Source: Methanobacterium sp.
Lineage (GTDB): Archaea; Methanobacteriota; Methanobacteria; Methanobacteriales; Methanobacteriaceae
Direction of reading: 5' to 3'
DNA length: 28,871 nucleotides
NCBI GenBank assembly: GCA_003162115.1
Contig: PMMV01000009.1
Span: 6,722-35,592, forward strand
Below, one piece after another: positions 8,053 to 16,447 of this stretch. Each line of letters starts with the position of its first letter. The stretch's first letter is position 1. The notes below the pieces were generated by a model, which ran no database searches, was not told the origin of the DNA, and was given only the letters and a program-made list of their open reading frames with translations. The position numbers were made by a program, and so were the translations under genes.

Positions 8053-8526
8053 TCACGAAGTTTTTATTCCGATAATATTTTTAACATCTACCAACTTCCA
8101 TACGAAGGATCTTTCTTCATTTATAATTGATTCGAGCTCATCATCAGGGGAATGGCCCAAAGCAGCAAGTATATTTCTTGATAAAGACTTTTTCTTTATT
8201 AGATCAACGAAAAGTTTCCTAACATCTAATTTTTCATTATTATCTTCTACCTGGTATATACGGCCCTGTAATGTAACAAAACGATACTCAGAAAGGTCAT
8301 CTTTGTATTTTTCTATTTCAACTGCAACCTTTGGGTTAGCTTGAAACCTTTGAATCTTCTTACCATACTTGGTCGACAAAAAATAAAGGTATTGATCATC
8401 AAAAACATACATAAAAGGAGCAATGTAAGGATATTTTCCTTTGAAACATATTCTGCTCACATAACTTTCTTTTATTAATTCATCATACTCTTCTTTACTC
8501 ATCAAAGGAACTTTATGGATATCCAT
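8053..8526 (-). CDS. Pyridoxamine 5'-phosphate oxidase family protein (FMN-binding split barrel)
   Basis: 157 residues. The N-terminus MSKEEYDELIKESYVSRICF leads into the split-barrel core PYIAPFMYVFDDQYLYFLST, followed by KIQRFQANPKVAVEIEK and FVTLQGRIYQV, the order seen in the small NimA-like or PNPOx-like flavoproteins that bind FMN or F420. True PdxH residues are not evident, so it is more likely a flavin-dependent reductase or nitro/quinone-type detoxifying protein than a vitamin B6 enzyme. ATG follows a strong GGTGATC site with four bases between. It sits between the MBL/rhodanese gene and tspO, all in one direction, which suggests a shared redox role. Confidence 0.83.
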   Translation of the reverse strand: MDIHKVPLMSKEEYDELIKESYVSRICFKGKYPYIAPFMYVFDDQYLYFLSTKYGKKIQRFQANPKVAVEIEKYKDDLSEYRFVTLQGRIYQVEDNNEKLDVRKLFVDLIKKKSLSRNILAALGHSPDDELESIINEERSFVWKLVDVKNIIGIKTS

Positions 8527-8570
8527 TTTAGATCACCTTTTTAGTACGTTATTAAATATTCCAAGTTTAA

Positions 8571-9944
8571 CTACTTTAAATTACCCTTTACAACAGGGTA
8601 ACCAGCTTTTTTCCATGATATCATACTGCCAAGAATATTGGTAACATTATTATAACCTTTCATTTGTAAAATAGAAGTTCCAATACTAGCTTTATATCCA
8701 GTATCACAGGAAACAACTACATGCTTATCTTTAGGAACTTTTTCGAGATTGTCTTTCAGCAGTCCTATGTATATATTATGGGATCCGTCTATACGCTCTT
8801 TTATCCATTCATTTTCTTTTCTAACATCAAGAAGAAAAAGCGATTTTTTACCCATATTTGGGAGTAAATCATGGACTGACCAAGTATTAACTGTTTCAAA
8901 GTCTCCTGAACCCTTAAACCACACAGGAAAACCTCCGGAGAGGTATCCGTAAATGTTGTCGTATCCTAACCTAACCAAATACCTTCTAAGCTCATCAATA
9001 TTATCATTGTTATCATCAACTATTATAATGGGCTCTTCATAATTTAAAAACCAACCAGCGTATGCAGGAAGACCATTTTTCCATATATTGAGAGTGTTTG
9101 GTATGTGCCCGCCTGCAAAGGCAGTTGGTTCTCTTACATCTACAACCTGAGCATCCCTTGCCATACAGTCTTTAACTTCATGCATGCTTAAAGGTTTCAG
9201 ATAAGGAAGTTTACAAATAAGAGGCGGTCCTTCTAAGTTGTTTTTTTCCATTTTTTTGAAATAGGGCGGAGTATAAAGTTTTTCATTAATTTTAGCTTCA
9301 ATGAATCCCATTTTATCCTTTTTCAGTTGAGGGTTAGTTTTTTTCTCGTAACCTAAAGTTGTTAACTCCTGTTCCCGAATTTCTGCTCCGCATATTGATC
9401 CAGAGCCGTGTGCAGGGCATACTATCACGTTATCCTCTAAAAGAAGTATCTTCTTGAATATACTCATGTACATGGCTTCTGCCATTTTTCTTTTGTTTAC
9501 TTCACCATAAAGGTCGCATCTTCCAATTTCTCCGGCAAAAAGGCTATCTCCCGTAAATATCATATAAATATCGTCTGAAACGTCCCGATCCATCACCAAT
9601 ATTGAAATGCTTTCATCGGTATGTCCTGGTGTTTCTATTATCTCTAAAACTAGAGATCCGATCTGAAATTTATCTCCTTCACATACATAATTGCCATACT
9701 CAAAATCAACGCCTTCACCATGGAATATATCTGCTCCAACAATCTCTTTAAGTTCAAGGGAGCCTATGGTGTAATCTTCGTTCCTGTGGGTTTCAAATAT
9801 ATATTCTATCTCCATATTGTTATGTTCAGCAATTTCTGTATAGATATCACAATCTCTCCGGGGATCAATAACTGCTGCTTTTCCATTCGAACCAATAAAA
9901 TAAGATTTATGTGCTATACCTTCAGACTTCACGATTTCAAACAT
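8571..9944 (-). CDS. Metallo-beta-lactamase fold protein with two rhodanese domains (persulfide dioxygenase-like)
   Basis: 457 residues: an MBL domain (about 1-220) and two rhodanese domains (about 251-345 and 355-455). The usual T-H-x-H-x-D-H motif is degenerate, THRNEDY at 52-58; His53, His108 (TPGHT) and Asp133 (TGDSLF) remain and correspond to the 2-His/1-Asp iron ligands of ETHE1-type persulfide dioxygenases. The first rhodanese lacks the catalytic Cys (IIIVDDN at 307-313), while the second keeps it (SCDTGYKAS, Cys413). It therefore probably handles persulfide or polysulfide sulfur in the cytoplasm. Start: GTG at 9956 is part of the GGTGAT ribosome-binding site; ATG at 9944 is preferred. 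It is the first gene of a three-gene unit and divergent from an ABC exporter. Confidence 0.85.
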   Translation of the reverse strand: MFEIVKSEGIAHKSYFIGSNGKAAVIDPRRDCDIYTEIAEHNNMEIEYIFETHRNEDYTIGSLELKEIVGADIFHGEGVDFEYGNYVCEGDKFQIGSLVLEIIETPGHTDESISILVMDRDVSDDIYMIFTGDSLFAGEIGRCDLYGEVNKRKMAEAMYMSIFKKILLLEDNVIVCPAHGSGSICGAEIREQELTTLGYEKKTNPQLKKDKMGFIEAKINEKLYTPPYFKKMEKNNLEGPPLICKLPYLKPLSMHEVKDCMARDAQVVDVREPTAFAGGHIPNTLNIWKNGLPAYAGWFLNYEEPIIIVDDNNDNIDELRRYLVRLGYDNIYGYLSGGFPVWFKGSGDFETVNTWSVHDLLPNMGKKSLFLLDVRKENEWIKERIDGSHNIYIGLLKDNLEKVPKDKHVVVSCDTGYKASIGTSILQMKGYNNVTNILGSMISWKKAGYPVVKGNLK

Positions 9945-10159
9945 CACAATTATCACCTTTGATCAATTTTAAAGCTTAAAACATGTTGTTCTCTTTAAGT
10001 TGATTGAAATACTCTTATCAATGTTTAAGACTATTTTGGGGTTAATTTTTGTTAGCAATTAGTATAATATTATATATTACTTTCAAATCAAAAATAATTT
10101 ATGCACGGTTAAATAAAAATTGTTTGTTAAATGAAAAAAACTTATTTGAAGGTGCCATA

Positions 10160-11104
10160 ATGGACTACATAATTGAAACTAATGATATTAGCAAGATATA
10201 TGGTGATTTTACAGCTGTTGATAAGATTAATCTTAAAATTCCAAGAAACAGTGTTTACGGTATTTTAGGTCCTAACGGTGCAGGTAAAACTACTTTAATT
10301 TCGATGTTGTGTACAATTCTTCATCCATCATCTGGGAGTGCCACAGTAAATGGATACGATGTTATGAAAAATTCTAAAGAAGTAAGAAAATCAATAGGAG
10401 TTGTTTTTCAGTCCAGAGCCTTAGATGATATTCTAACAGGCAGAGAACATTTAGAAATGCATGCTGCATTATATGGTGTTCCTAACGAATTGAGAAAAGA
10501 AAGAATTGAGGAAGTTCTAGATCTTATAGCTCTTGGAGATAAAGCAGATGAATTCACCAAGACGTATTCTGGTGGTATGAAGCGGAGACTGGAAATTGGA
10601 AGGGGTCTGATACACCATCCCAAGATCCTTTTCCTAGATGAACCAACATTAGGATTAGATCCTCAGACTAGGGAGAATATTTGGGAATATATACAGAAAT
10701 TAAACCAAAAAGAGGATATCACTGTTTTAATGTCTACTCATTATATGGAAGAAGCTGACAAACTCTGTGATGAAGTAGCAATCATCAACAGAGGGCATAT
10801 AATAAAATCTGATTCTCCAAAAAATCTTAAACGGGAGTTGAAGGCAGATATTATCACCATGAAGGTTGATGATCAGGAAAAATTCATAAAAGAAGCTGAA
10901 AAACTGGATTTCATCAAAAACATAATGACTGTTGATTCAGAGATCAAAATGATGGTTGAAAGTGGGGAAAACTTAGTAGCTACACTAGTTAATTTTGCAA
11001 ACAAGAATAACATCATGGTGAACTCCATTGAACTGGATCACCCCAATCTAGAGGATGTTTTCATAAATTACACAGGGTCACGCATCATTGAGGGGGCAAA
11101 GTAA
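10160..11104 (+). CDS. ABC transporter ATP-binding protein, drug-exporter (DrrA-like) type
   Basis: 315 residues: a full nucleotide-binding domain with Walker A GPNGAGKTT (37-45), Q-loop Gln84, signature YSGGM (136-140), Walker B ILFLDEP (156-162) and switch His194, then a C-terminal extension of about 90 residues typical of the DrrA/CcmA/NodI group. It powers the adjacent ABC-2 permease. Start: ATG at 10160 has GGTG at 10151-10154; the open frame reaches further upstream (10049) but that part is AT-rich, lacks a ribosome-binding site and does not look coding. The gap to the permease gene is one base, so the two are surely one operon. Substrate (drug, lipid or polysaccharide) cannot be read. 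Confidence 0.93.
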   Translation: MDYIIETNDISKIYGDFTAVDKINLKIPRNSVYGILGPNGAGKTTLISMLCTILHPSSGSATVNGYDVMKNSKEVRKSIGVVFQSRALDDILTGREHLEMHAALYGVPNELRKERIEEVLDLIALGDKADEFTKTYSGGMKRRLEIGRGLIHHPKILFLDEPTLGLDPQTRENIWEYIQKLNQKEDITVLMSTHYMEEADKLCDEVAIINRGHIIKSDSPKNLKRELKADIITMKVDDQEKFIKEAEKLDFIKNIMTVDSEIKMMVESGENLVATLVNFANKNNIMVNSIELDHPNLEDVFINYTGSRIIEGAK

Positions 11105-11105
11105 A

Positions 11106-11870
11106 ATGGCTGAATGGGAAGGAATATACACTATATGGTTCAGAGAAGCGAAAAGATACGTCAGATACCGTTCACGTATACTATCCTCAGTTGTTACGCC
11201 ATTGTTATGGCTTTTAATATTTGGAACGGGTCTAGGTTCGGCAATAAGATTTGGCAATATTGCTGGCGGTTACAAGGCATTTATATTCCCGGGGATAATT
11301 GGTCAGACAATACTGTTTACAGCCATATTCTCTGGTGTGTCAGTTATCATGGACAGGCAGTATGGTTTTCTAAAGGAGATTATGGTTGCTCCAGTAAGTC
11401 GTCCATCAATTGTTTTTGGTAAGGTATTAGGAATTGGGACAGCTGCAATAATTCAGGGAGTGATTCTACTTTTACTCTCATTCGTTGTTGGAGTTCATAT
11501 GACTCCAGTAATCTTTGTTGCATCATTCCTCTTAATGATTCCCATATCAGTTGGACTGGGGGGAGTTGGACTATTAATAGCTATCTTTACAGAGAGTATG
11601 GAAGGTTTTAACCTCATAATGAGCTTCATTGTTCTACCAATGTTTTTATTGAGCGGGGCTCTGTTCCCTGTTACAGGACTTCCATCCTCCCTTCAGGTAG
11701 CAGTTTATCTCGATCCACTAACATACGGAGTAGATGCACTTAGACAAGTCATATTAGGCTACGGTGCTCTTCCGCTTTATGTTAGTACGATTGTGGTAGT
11801 TGGTTTTGCTTTAATAACCATAACTTTATCTGCTACACTATTCAGTAAGAAGGAACAAAATCTGATGTAA
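11106..11870 (+). CDS. ABC-2 type transporter permease (DrrB-like)
   Basis: 255 residues with six hydrophobic segments and the ABC-2 permease layout: a cytoplasmic lead with REAKRYVRYRSRILSSVVTPLLW, a loop RQYGFLKEIMVAPVSRPSIVFGK that contacts the ATPase, and the late motif MFLLSGALFPVTGLP followed by YLDPLTYGVDALRQ, a strong family signature. It forms the membrane channel of the exporter whose ATPase is encoded immediately upstream. ATG at 11106 lies one base after the ATPase stop codon and has a G-rich site (GAGGGGGC) inside the end of the upstream gene; an earlier in-frame ATG (11088) has no such site. Confidence 0.93.
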   Translation: MAEWEGIYTIWFREAKRYVRYRSRILSSVVTPLLWLLIFGTGLGSAIRFGNIAGGYKAFIFPGIIGQTILFTAIFSGVSVIMDRQYGFLKEIMVAPVSRPSIVFGKVLGIGTAAIIQGVILLLLSFVVGVHMTPVIFVASFLLMIPISVGLGGVGLLIAIFTESMEGFNLIMSFIVLPMFLLSGALFPVTGLPSSLQVAVYLDPLTYGVDALRQVILGYGALPLYVSTIVVVGFALITITLSATLFSKKEQNLM

Positions 11871-11947
11871 ATAAATCATCTTTCTTTTAGTAAGTATTTA
11901 TTACTAGATAGATAAAAAGGATTTCTGTAATTTAATTTAAAAAATAA

Positions 11948-11970
11948 TTCAATTTCTGGATGAAATTGAA
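11948..11970. repeat. Perfect 9-bp inverted repeat
   Basis: TTCAATTTC and GAAATTGAA flank a five-base loop (TGGAT), 78 nt after the ABC permease stop codon. It could be part of transcript termination or an RNA-stability hairpin for the exporter operon, or an operator for the next gene. The 262-nt spacer around it holds no other gene; T-rich tracts follow at about 12011-12020 and 12051-12060. Confidence 0.5.
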
Positions 11971-12132
11971 AATTGAAGGATAATATGTGCTTATGCTTTC
12001 AATTCTTAATTTTTTCTTATCAAAACATATTCAACTGGGTCTGATAACTTTATTTTTTTTGTACTAATTGTTTATATCTGATAAAAAAAAATTACTATAC
12101 AAGAAATATTTTTTGGAATTCAGGGTGAACAA

Positions 12133-12861
12133 ATGTTGTTGGAAGAGTTACACAAAAGAGAATATATTGATTCCATTTTCAATCAGTACGAAGAATTAAC
12201 AAAAAACCAACCCGAACTTACATCTGAAATATTTATATTTGAGAGGACGGTTTCCAAGAGGGTTAAAAAAATATTAAAGAAATCACGTCTGTTGAATGAC
12301 GTTGAACGGAAGGATATTAAAGAAATTATACATTTTTCTTCCATAGCCTTTACAGAAGGGTCACTTGTAGCTGCTTTAAGGTTGGATTATTGTAACAGAT
12401 GTGGTTGGTGCTGTGAAAACTGTTCACCTATTTATATCACGAAAAAGGAATATGAATCATATGAAAATTCTGATAAAATTGTTACGGCAGAAATTGTGCC
12501 CTTTGAAGGGGGCTATAAATTTGAGGAAGATCGTCCCTGCGAACATTTTATTAGAAAAACAAAGAAATGCGATATATACAATGAAAGACCTACTGTATGT
12601 CGGGCATTCCCTATTTTAATAAAAGATGAGAATGAATACCAGTTTAGACCAAACCAATTCTGTAAATACGCAGTGGAATTTGTGGTACAAAAGGCCATTA
12701 CCGAGATAACAACATGTCTAAAAATTAGAGAAGATCCAGATTTCCTTAAAAATCTTGAAAATCTAATAGAAAAGCAGATTCCTGTAAAAGAAGATAATTT
12801 AGAGGATAGAGTAAAAAAGTGGAATAAAATTGCGGATGATCTCGATGGAAAATTGGATTAA
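12133..12861 (+). CDS. YkgJ/zinc- or iron-chelating Cys-cluster protein
   Basis: 242 residues with a helical N-terminal third and a Cys-rich middle: C87, C90, C93, C94, C97 (CNRCGWCCENC), then C136, C146 and C156 in the order PCEHF-KKCDIYNERPTVCRAFP, with C177 and C195 beyond. This is the CxxCxxCC...C...C...C pattern of the YkgJ (CxxCxxCC) family, proposed to bind a metal or Fe-S centre. No enzyme activity is established for most members; one branch acts with flagellin N-methylation, which has no support here. ATG follows GGGTGA with five bases between. Single gene, convergent with the histidine kinase gene (25 nt between stop codons). Confidence 0.8.
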   Translation: MLLEELHKREYIDSIFNQYEELTKNQPELTSEIFIFERTVSKRVKKILKKSRLLNDVERKDIKEIIHFSSIAFTEGSLVAALRLDYCNRCGWCCENCSPIYITKKEYESYENSDKIVTAEIVPFEGGYKFEEDRPCEHFIRKTKKCDIYNERPTVCRAFPILIKDENEYQFRPNQFCKYAVEFVVQKAITEITTCLKIREDPDFLKNLENLIEKQIPVKEDNLEDRVKKWNKIADDLDGKLD

Positions 12862-12886
12862 GGAATATTTCTGATATGATTTATTA

Positions 12887-14572
12887 TTAATACCTATTTT
12901 TGTATATTTGTTCCTTGAATTTAATTTTAAATTCTGTGCCATCTTCTCCATTAAAATCAATTTTTCCTTCCAACTGATCAGTTAATGTATTTACCAGCTG
13001 TAAACCCAATTTTTGAGGATTTTCAATATCTACTCCTGGAGGCAGACCAATTCCATTATCACCAACAATCAGGGTGAAAAATCCATCTACAGAATGAAGT
13101 TTGATATAAATTTTTCCAGCAGCCCTCCCTGTGAATGCAAATTTTATAGAATTAGTAACCAGTTCGTTAATAATAAGCCCGCAAGGTACAGCAGTATCCA
13201 TGTTAAGCACAATATCATTCTCTACATCAATTTTGGCCTGTATAGAATCTGTAGAGTAATATGAAAGGAGATAGCTAACTAAACTCTTTATGTATTCTTC
13301 AAAATTAATACTTGCGAAGTCTGCAGATTGATAGAGTTTTTCATGTATGATGGCCATTGATTTAACTCTGCTCTGGCTTTCTCTAAAAATTTCAAGGTCT
13401 TCCTGGTTTTTGATGCCATTTGACTGGAGATTTATCAGGCTTAAGATGATCTGTAGGTTATTTTTAACACGATGATGTATTTCTCTAAGTAATAATTCTT
13501 TTTCTTCTAGAGAAGCTTTTATCTTGTCTTTTGCATCTTTAATTTCCACAATGTTGTTTCCAATACAAATAATTCCTATTATATTACCGTTTTCATTTTT
13601 GATCACTGATTTGGAGAGTAAAACCGGTATAAATTCATTATATTTCGATTTCAAACTAGTTTCAAAGTTTATTATCGATTCGGAATCGGTATTGAATAAT
13701 TTTTTATTATTATCTTGAGATTGATCTGCAAAGAGGTATTCTATAGGTTTTCCTATTATTTCTTCCTTTGTATAGCCCAAGAGCTCTGTAGTTGCATTGT
13801 TAATAGTTACAATTTTTTTATCATAGTCAAGCATTATTAGAAAGTTCGACATGGTAGAAACTATCTCATCTGCAGCAACTGCTGCTGTTAAAGCGGGGAA
13901 TCTGTACTTCCAGACTCCATAACTTATGAAACCTATACCTACGGTAGACATCACCATTGTTGTTTCAGGTATCCTTATTGACATGTTTGGAAGCAAAACA
14001 TCACTGAACATACTAATCAAAAGTGGTAGGTAAAGTCCAACAATTATATACTTTGTCTGGAGTTTTTTCATGTTCTCGTTTTTTAAATAATACAAGAAAC
14101 AAATCCCCCCAGCTAAAATGGCACAGAGAAGTGTCCAGAAACTCATTATAATAAAAAGTAAAGAGTTTTTTGGAAATACGTATGTCCAACCCCAGTATTC
14201 CTTTATAATTCCCTCTAACAACAAATTTGTATCAACTGCATAGAACGCAATGATCAATGCTGGTGCGTATATCAAGAAATATGTTAATTTATTCTTTAGA
14301 ATATCTTTTTTTCCAGTGAAAATTAGGGAGATATGAAGAAGGATTGCGGGTACTATGGGCCATAATCCGCTTATTTTAAGCCATAGATAGGCTGTTTGAA
14401 AATCCGAGGTTTGTCTGTACTGAAACTCTGCAAATGCAAGGAATCCTACTAATATGCAGAGTACAGCTATCATTATGTTCAGCTGGCTTTTAGTGTTCTT
14501 ATGATAGATGAAATTACCTAAGAAGAAACACAAGAAGAAAGCTGTTAATGATATATATGAAAATATGTTCAT
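12887..14572 (-). CDS. Membrane sensor histidine kinase (7TM-PAS-HisKA_2-HATPase)
   Basis: 561 residues. An N-terminal membrane domain of about seven helices (1-225) carries the LWPIVPAILLHISLIFTG phrase of the 7TM histidine-kinase sensor module. A PAS domain (about 236-345) has ITINNATTELLGYTKEEIIGKP-like features, followed by a HisKA_2 dimerisation domain with EIHHRVKNNLQ (His367 is the probable phosphoryl acceptor) and a HATPase domain with N-box NELVTNS (469-475) and G1 DNGIGL (505-510). All catalytic motifs are intact. No response regulator gene lies nearby, so it is an orphan kinase; the PAS domain may sense a redox or ligand signal. ATG follows GGAG with seven bases between. It is divergent from the UbiA-type gene. 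Confidence 0.92.
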   Translation of the reverse strand: MNIFSYISLTAFFLCFFLGNFIYHKNTKSQLNIMIAVLCILVGFLAFAEFQYRQTSDFQTAYLWLKISGLWPIVPAILLHISLIFTGKKDILKNKLTYFLIYAPALIIAFYAVDTNLLLEGIIKEYWGWTYVFPKNSLLFIIMSFWTLLCAILAGGICFLYYLKNENMKKLQTKYIIVGLYLPLLISMFSDVLLPNMSIRIPETTMVMSTVGIGFISYGVWKYRFPALTAAVAADEIVSTMSNFLIMLDYDKKIVTINNATTELLGYTKEEIIGKPIEYLFADQSQDNNKKLFNTDSESIINFETSLKSKYNEFIPVLLSKSVIKNENGNIIGIICIGNNIVEIKDAKDKIKASLEEKELLLREIHHRVKNNLQIILSLINLQSNGIKNQEDLEIFRESQSRVKSMAIIHEKLYQSADFASINFEEYIKSLVSYLLSYYSTDSIQAKIDVENDIVLNMDTAVPCGLIINELVTNSIKFAFTGRAAGKIYIKLHSVDGFFTLIVGDNGIGLPPGVDIENPQKLGLQLVNTLTDQLEGKIDFNGEDGTEFKIKFKEQIYKNRY

Positions 14573-14592
14573 ATTTTTTACTCCGACAGTGT

Positions 14593-14772
14593 ATGTAGTT
14601 TATACATCTACAAATAAATCTTTTTCCCAGTATGTAACTTTTTATTATAATTTATCATTAAAATAAATAGGTATATTAACTACATAATCCAGATATTGTC
14701 TAAAAACTATTAATAATCATAAAATACTCTTACATATATGATAAATCCATACATATCATACATGATGTAGTT
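14593..14772. repeat. Three copies of ATGTAGTT in a divergent promoter region
   Basis: The 8-mer occurs at 14593-14600 (plus), 14678-14685 (minus, as AACTACAT) and 14765-14772 (plus), all within the 211 nt between the histidine kinase and UbiA-type genes. A near copy, ATGTAACT, lies at 14632-14639. The spacing (85 and 87 nt) is nearly even. They could be binding sites of a regulator controlling both genes, though short AT-rich words recur by chance. Confidence 0.3.
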
Positions 14773-14783
14773 CCGGGGGGCTT

Positions 14784-15716
14784 ATGGTTTTAAATATGTA
14801 TTTGAAAAATTCATATAATGATTACTTCAACCTAATTTTTAAAGAAGTTATTCACGGCGGATATTTAACGGCTTTAGGTGCACCCGCACTGATTTTAACA
14901 ACTTCAATTATCACTCATTCTCATATTAACCTTCCTTTATTGATCATATCCTATTTAATACCATTAATAGTTTACAGCTATGATTATATGAGCGATCTTG
15001 ATAAAGATGTTGAATCCAACTCAGCAAGATATTCTCATCTTCAAAAGAAAAAAAAATATTACCCCCTAATTATGATATTTTATTGTTTGTTGCTTGTATC
15101 TCTATTAGTTATTTTTTCTAACTATAAACTCATACTTTTTATAGTTTTAATAACCTTAGGTGGACTTTTATATGCAACTGTATTGAAAGGGTTAACCAAA
15201 AGAATTCCAATATTCAAAAACATATACACAGTACTCACATGGTCATTGGGCGGCACACTTTTTGTTCCACTACAGTTTTCTCTGACGCTATCACTACCAT
15301 TTATAGTTGTATTCGTTTTTATAAACATGAAAGGAATGATAAATGCAATTTTTTTCGATTTAAAGGACTCTTTAACAGATTCAAAGGAGGGGTTGAAAAC
15401 ATTACCAGTAATACTTGGAAAAAAAAATGCAATCAAATTACTACATTTTCTAAATTTCGCTGCATTTGTACCGTTAGTAATCGCGGTTTATCTTAAAATT
15501 ATTCCATTGCTAACACTTTCATTAATTATATTCTTTTTTTACAGTTTTTATTATCTTTATATGGCCCAAAAATCTATTAATGATGAGATATGGGTTAGAT
15601 TAGGTTCAATTGCTGATTTTGAATTTATATTTTGGCCTTTAATTCTCATTTTGAGTGTAATTGTTTTCAATACTCATGTAACATTTTTGAATCTAATAAT
15701 TAATTTTTGGTATTGA
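14784..15716 (+). CDS. UbiA-family prenyltransferase
   Basis: 310 residues with eight or nine membrane helices. Two Asp-rich motifs that bind prenyl diphosphate through Mg2+ are present: DYMSDLDKD (residues 67-75; Asp67, Asp71, Asp75) and DLKDSLTDSKEG (192-203; Asp192, Asp195, Asp199). The first lacks the usual leading Asn (N-D-x-x-D), so this is a divergent branch, not clearly the archaeal lipid enzyme DGGGP synthase or a quinone enzyme. It should attach a prenyl chain to a small or lipid acceptor in the membrane. ATG at 14784 follows a run of six G four bases upstream. Single gene; a TATA-like ACATATATG at about 14731-14739 lies upstream. Confidence 0.8.
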   Translation: MVLNMYLKNSYNDYFNLIFKEVIHGGYLTALGAPALILTTSIITHSHINLPLLIISYLIPLIVYSYDYMSDLDKDVESNSARYSHLQKKKKYYPLIMIFYCLLLVSLLVIFSNYKLILFIVLITLGGLLYATVLKGLTKRIPIFKNIYTVLTWSLGGTLFVPLQFSLTLSLPFIVVFVFINMKGMINAIFFDLKDSLTDSKEGLKTLPVILGKKNAIKLLHFLNFAAFVPLVIAVYLKIIPLLTLSLIIFFFYSFYYLYMAQKSINDEIWVRLGSIADFEFIFWPLILILSVIVFNTHVTFLNLIINFWY

Positions 15717-15880
15717 ATTATAAAAATAAATTTGATCTGATAATTTTCAAAAAGGATAAAAGAAGGTTCATTCAATATAACCTTGTTCTACATTAGAATT
15801 TGATTTACCGTAAACAAATGATTTCATGATAATATCAAAAACAGAATTTCAATTAGTAAATTACAACGGGAGCAGTTTTA

Positions 15881-16447
15881 ATGGTAAAGGTAATAAAATC
15901 AGCTGTTAAATGCTATAAAAAGAAGACCAAGAAGACTGTTGGTGGTAAAAGGAAGATATATGAGTATAATCAATATTTAGTTCCTTTAAAGAGATCTGAC
16001 AAATTTGAGTGCAGTGAGGAGGTCTTTATAATTCCTCAGAAGCAGATAGGAGAGTTAATGGGTGAAGATCCTACGCTGGCAGAGGATTACCTTAAAAATT
16101 TGGGGGATACAGAAAGTCATCTTGATGCATACGAAAGGGAACTTGCTGAATTGGAATGGAAACACAATGAATTATCTAAATCTTACAAAGAACTTGTGAG
16201 TAAACATACTAAAACCAATAAGAAGCTCCGCCTAGAGAACGAGCGGATTAAAATCCTGGAAGGGGATAAAGAAAAGCTTATGAAAAAGTTGGAAGAGATC
16301 AGCAATACCCACTCTGACCTCAAAAAGAAGTACGAAGTAGAAACTGAAAAGAACAAGGTACTTGAAGATGAAGTAAATAAAGATAAAGATATTTGGACAA
16401 CCTTAAAAAGTCGCTTAGGTAGTAAAAAGGATGATGAGGGGGATTAA
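15881..16447 (+). CDS. Coiled-coil protein paired with a Cas4-like protein, function unknown
   Basis: 188 residues. Residues 1-60 form a compact, lysine-rich, probably beta-structured region with two Cys (11 and 44) and the phrase EVFIIPQKQIGELMG. Residues about 72-170 are almost purely charged heptads (ELAELEWKHNELSKSYKEL..., EKLMKKLEEISNTH...) and should form a long coiled coil; the tail is basic, then acidic. No enzyme motif is visible and I do not recognise a named family. ATG follows GGGAG. Its TAA stop shares one base with the ATG of the Cas4-like gene, so the two are translationally coupled and probably work as a complex, with this protein as scaffold or DNA/partner-binding subunit (inference). 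Confidence 0.7.
   Translation: MVKVIKSAVKCYKKKTKKTVGGKRKIYEYNQYLVPLKRSDKFECSEEVFIIPQKQIGELMGEDPTLAEDYLKNLGDTESHLDAYERELAELEWKHNELSKSYKELVSKHTKTNKKLRLENERIKILEGDKEKLMKKLEEISNTHSDLKKKYEVETEKNKVLEDEVNKDKDIWTTLKSRLGSKKDDEGD

Noticed and set aside
10049..10159. N-terminal extension of the ABC ATPase frame
   Set aside because: The start would be TTG without a ribosome-binding site and the translation is not ABC-like; GGTG just before ATG 10160 marks the true start.
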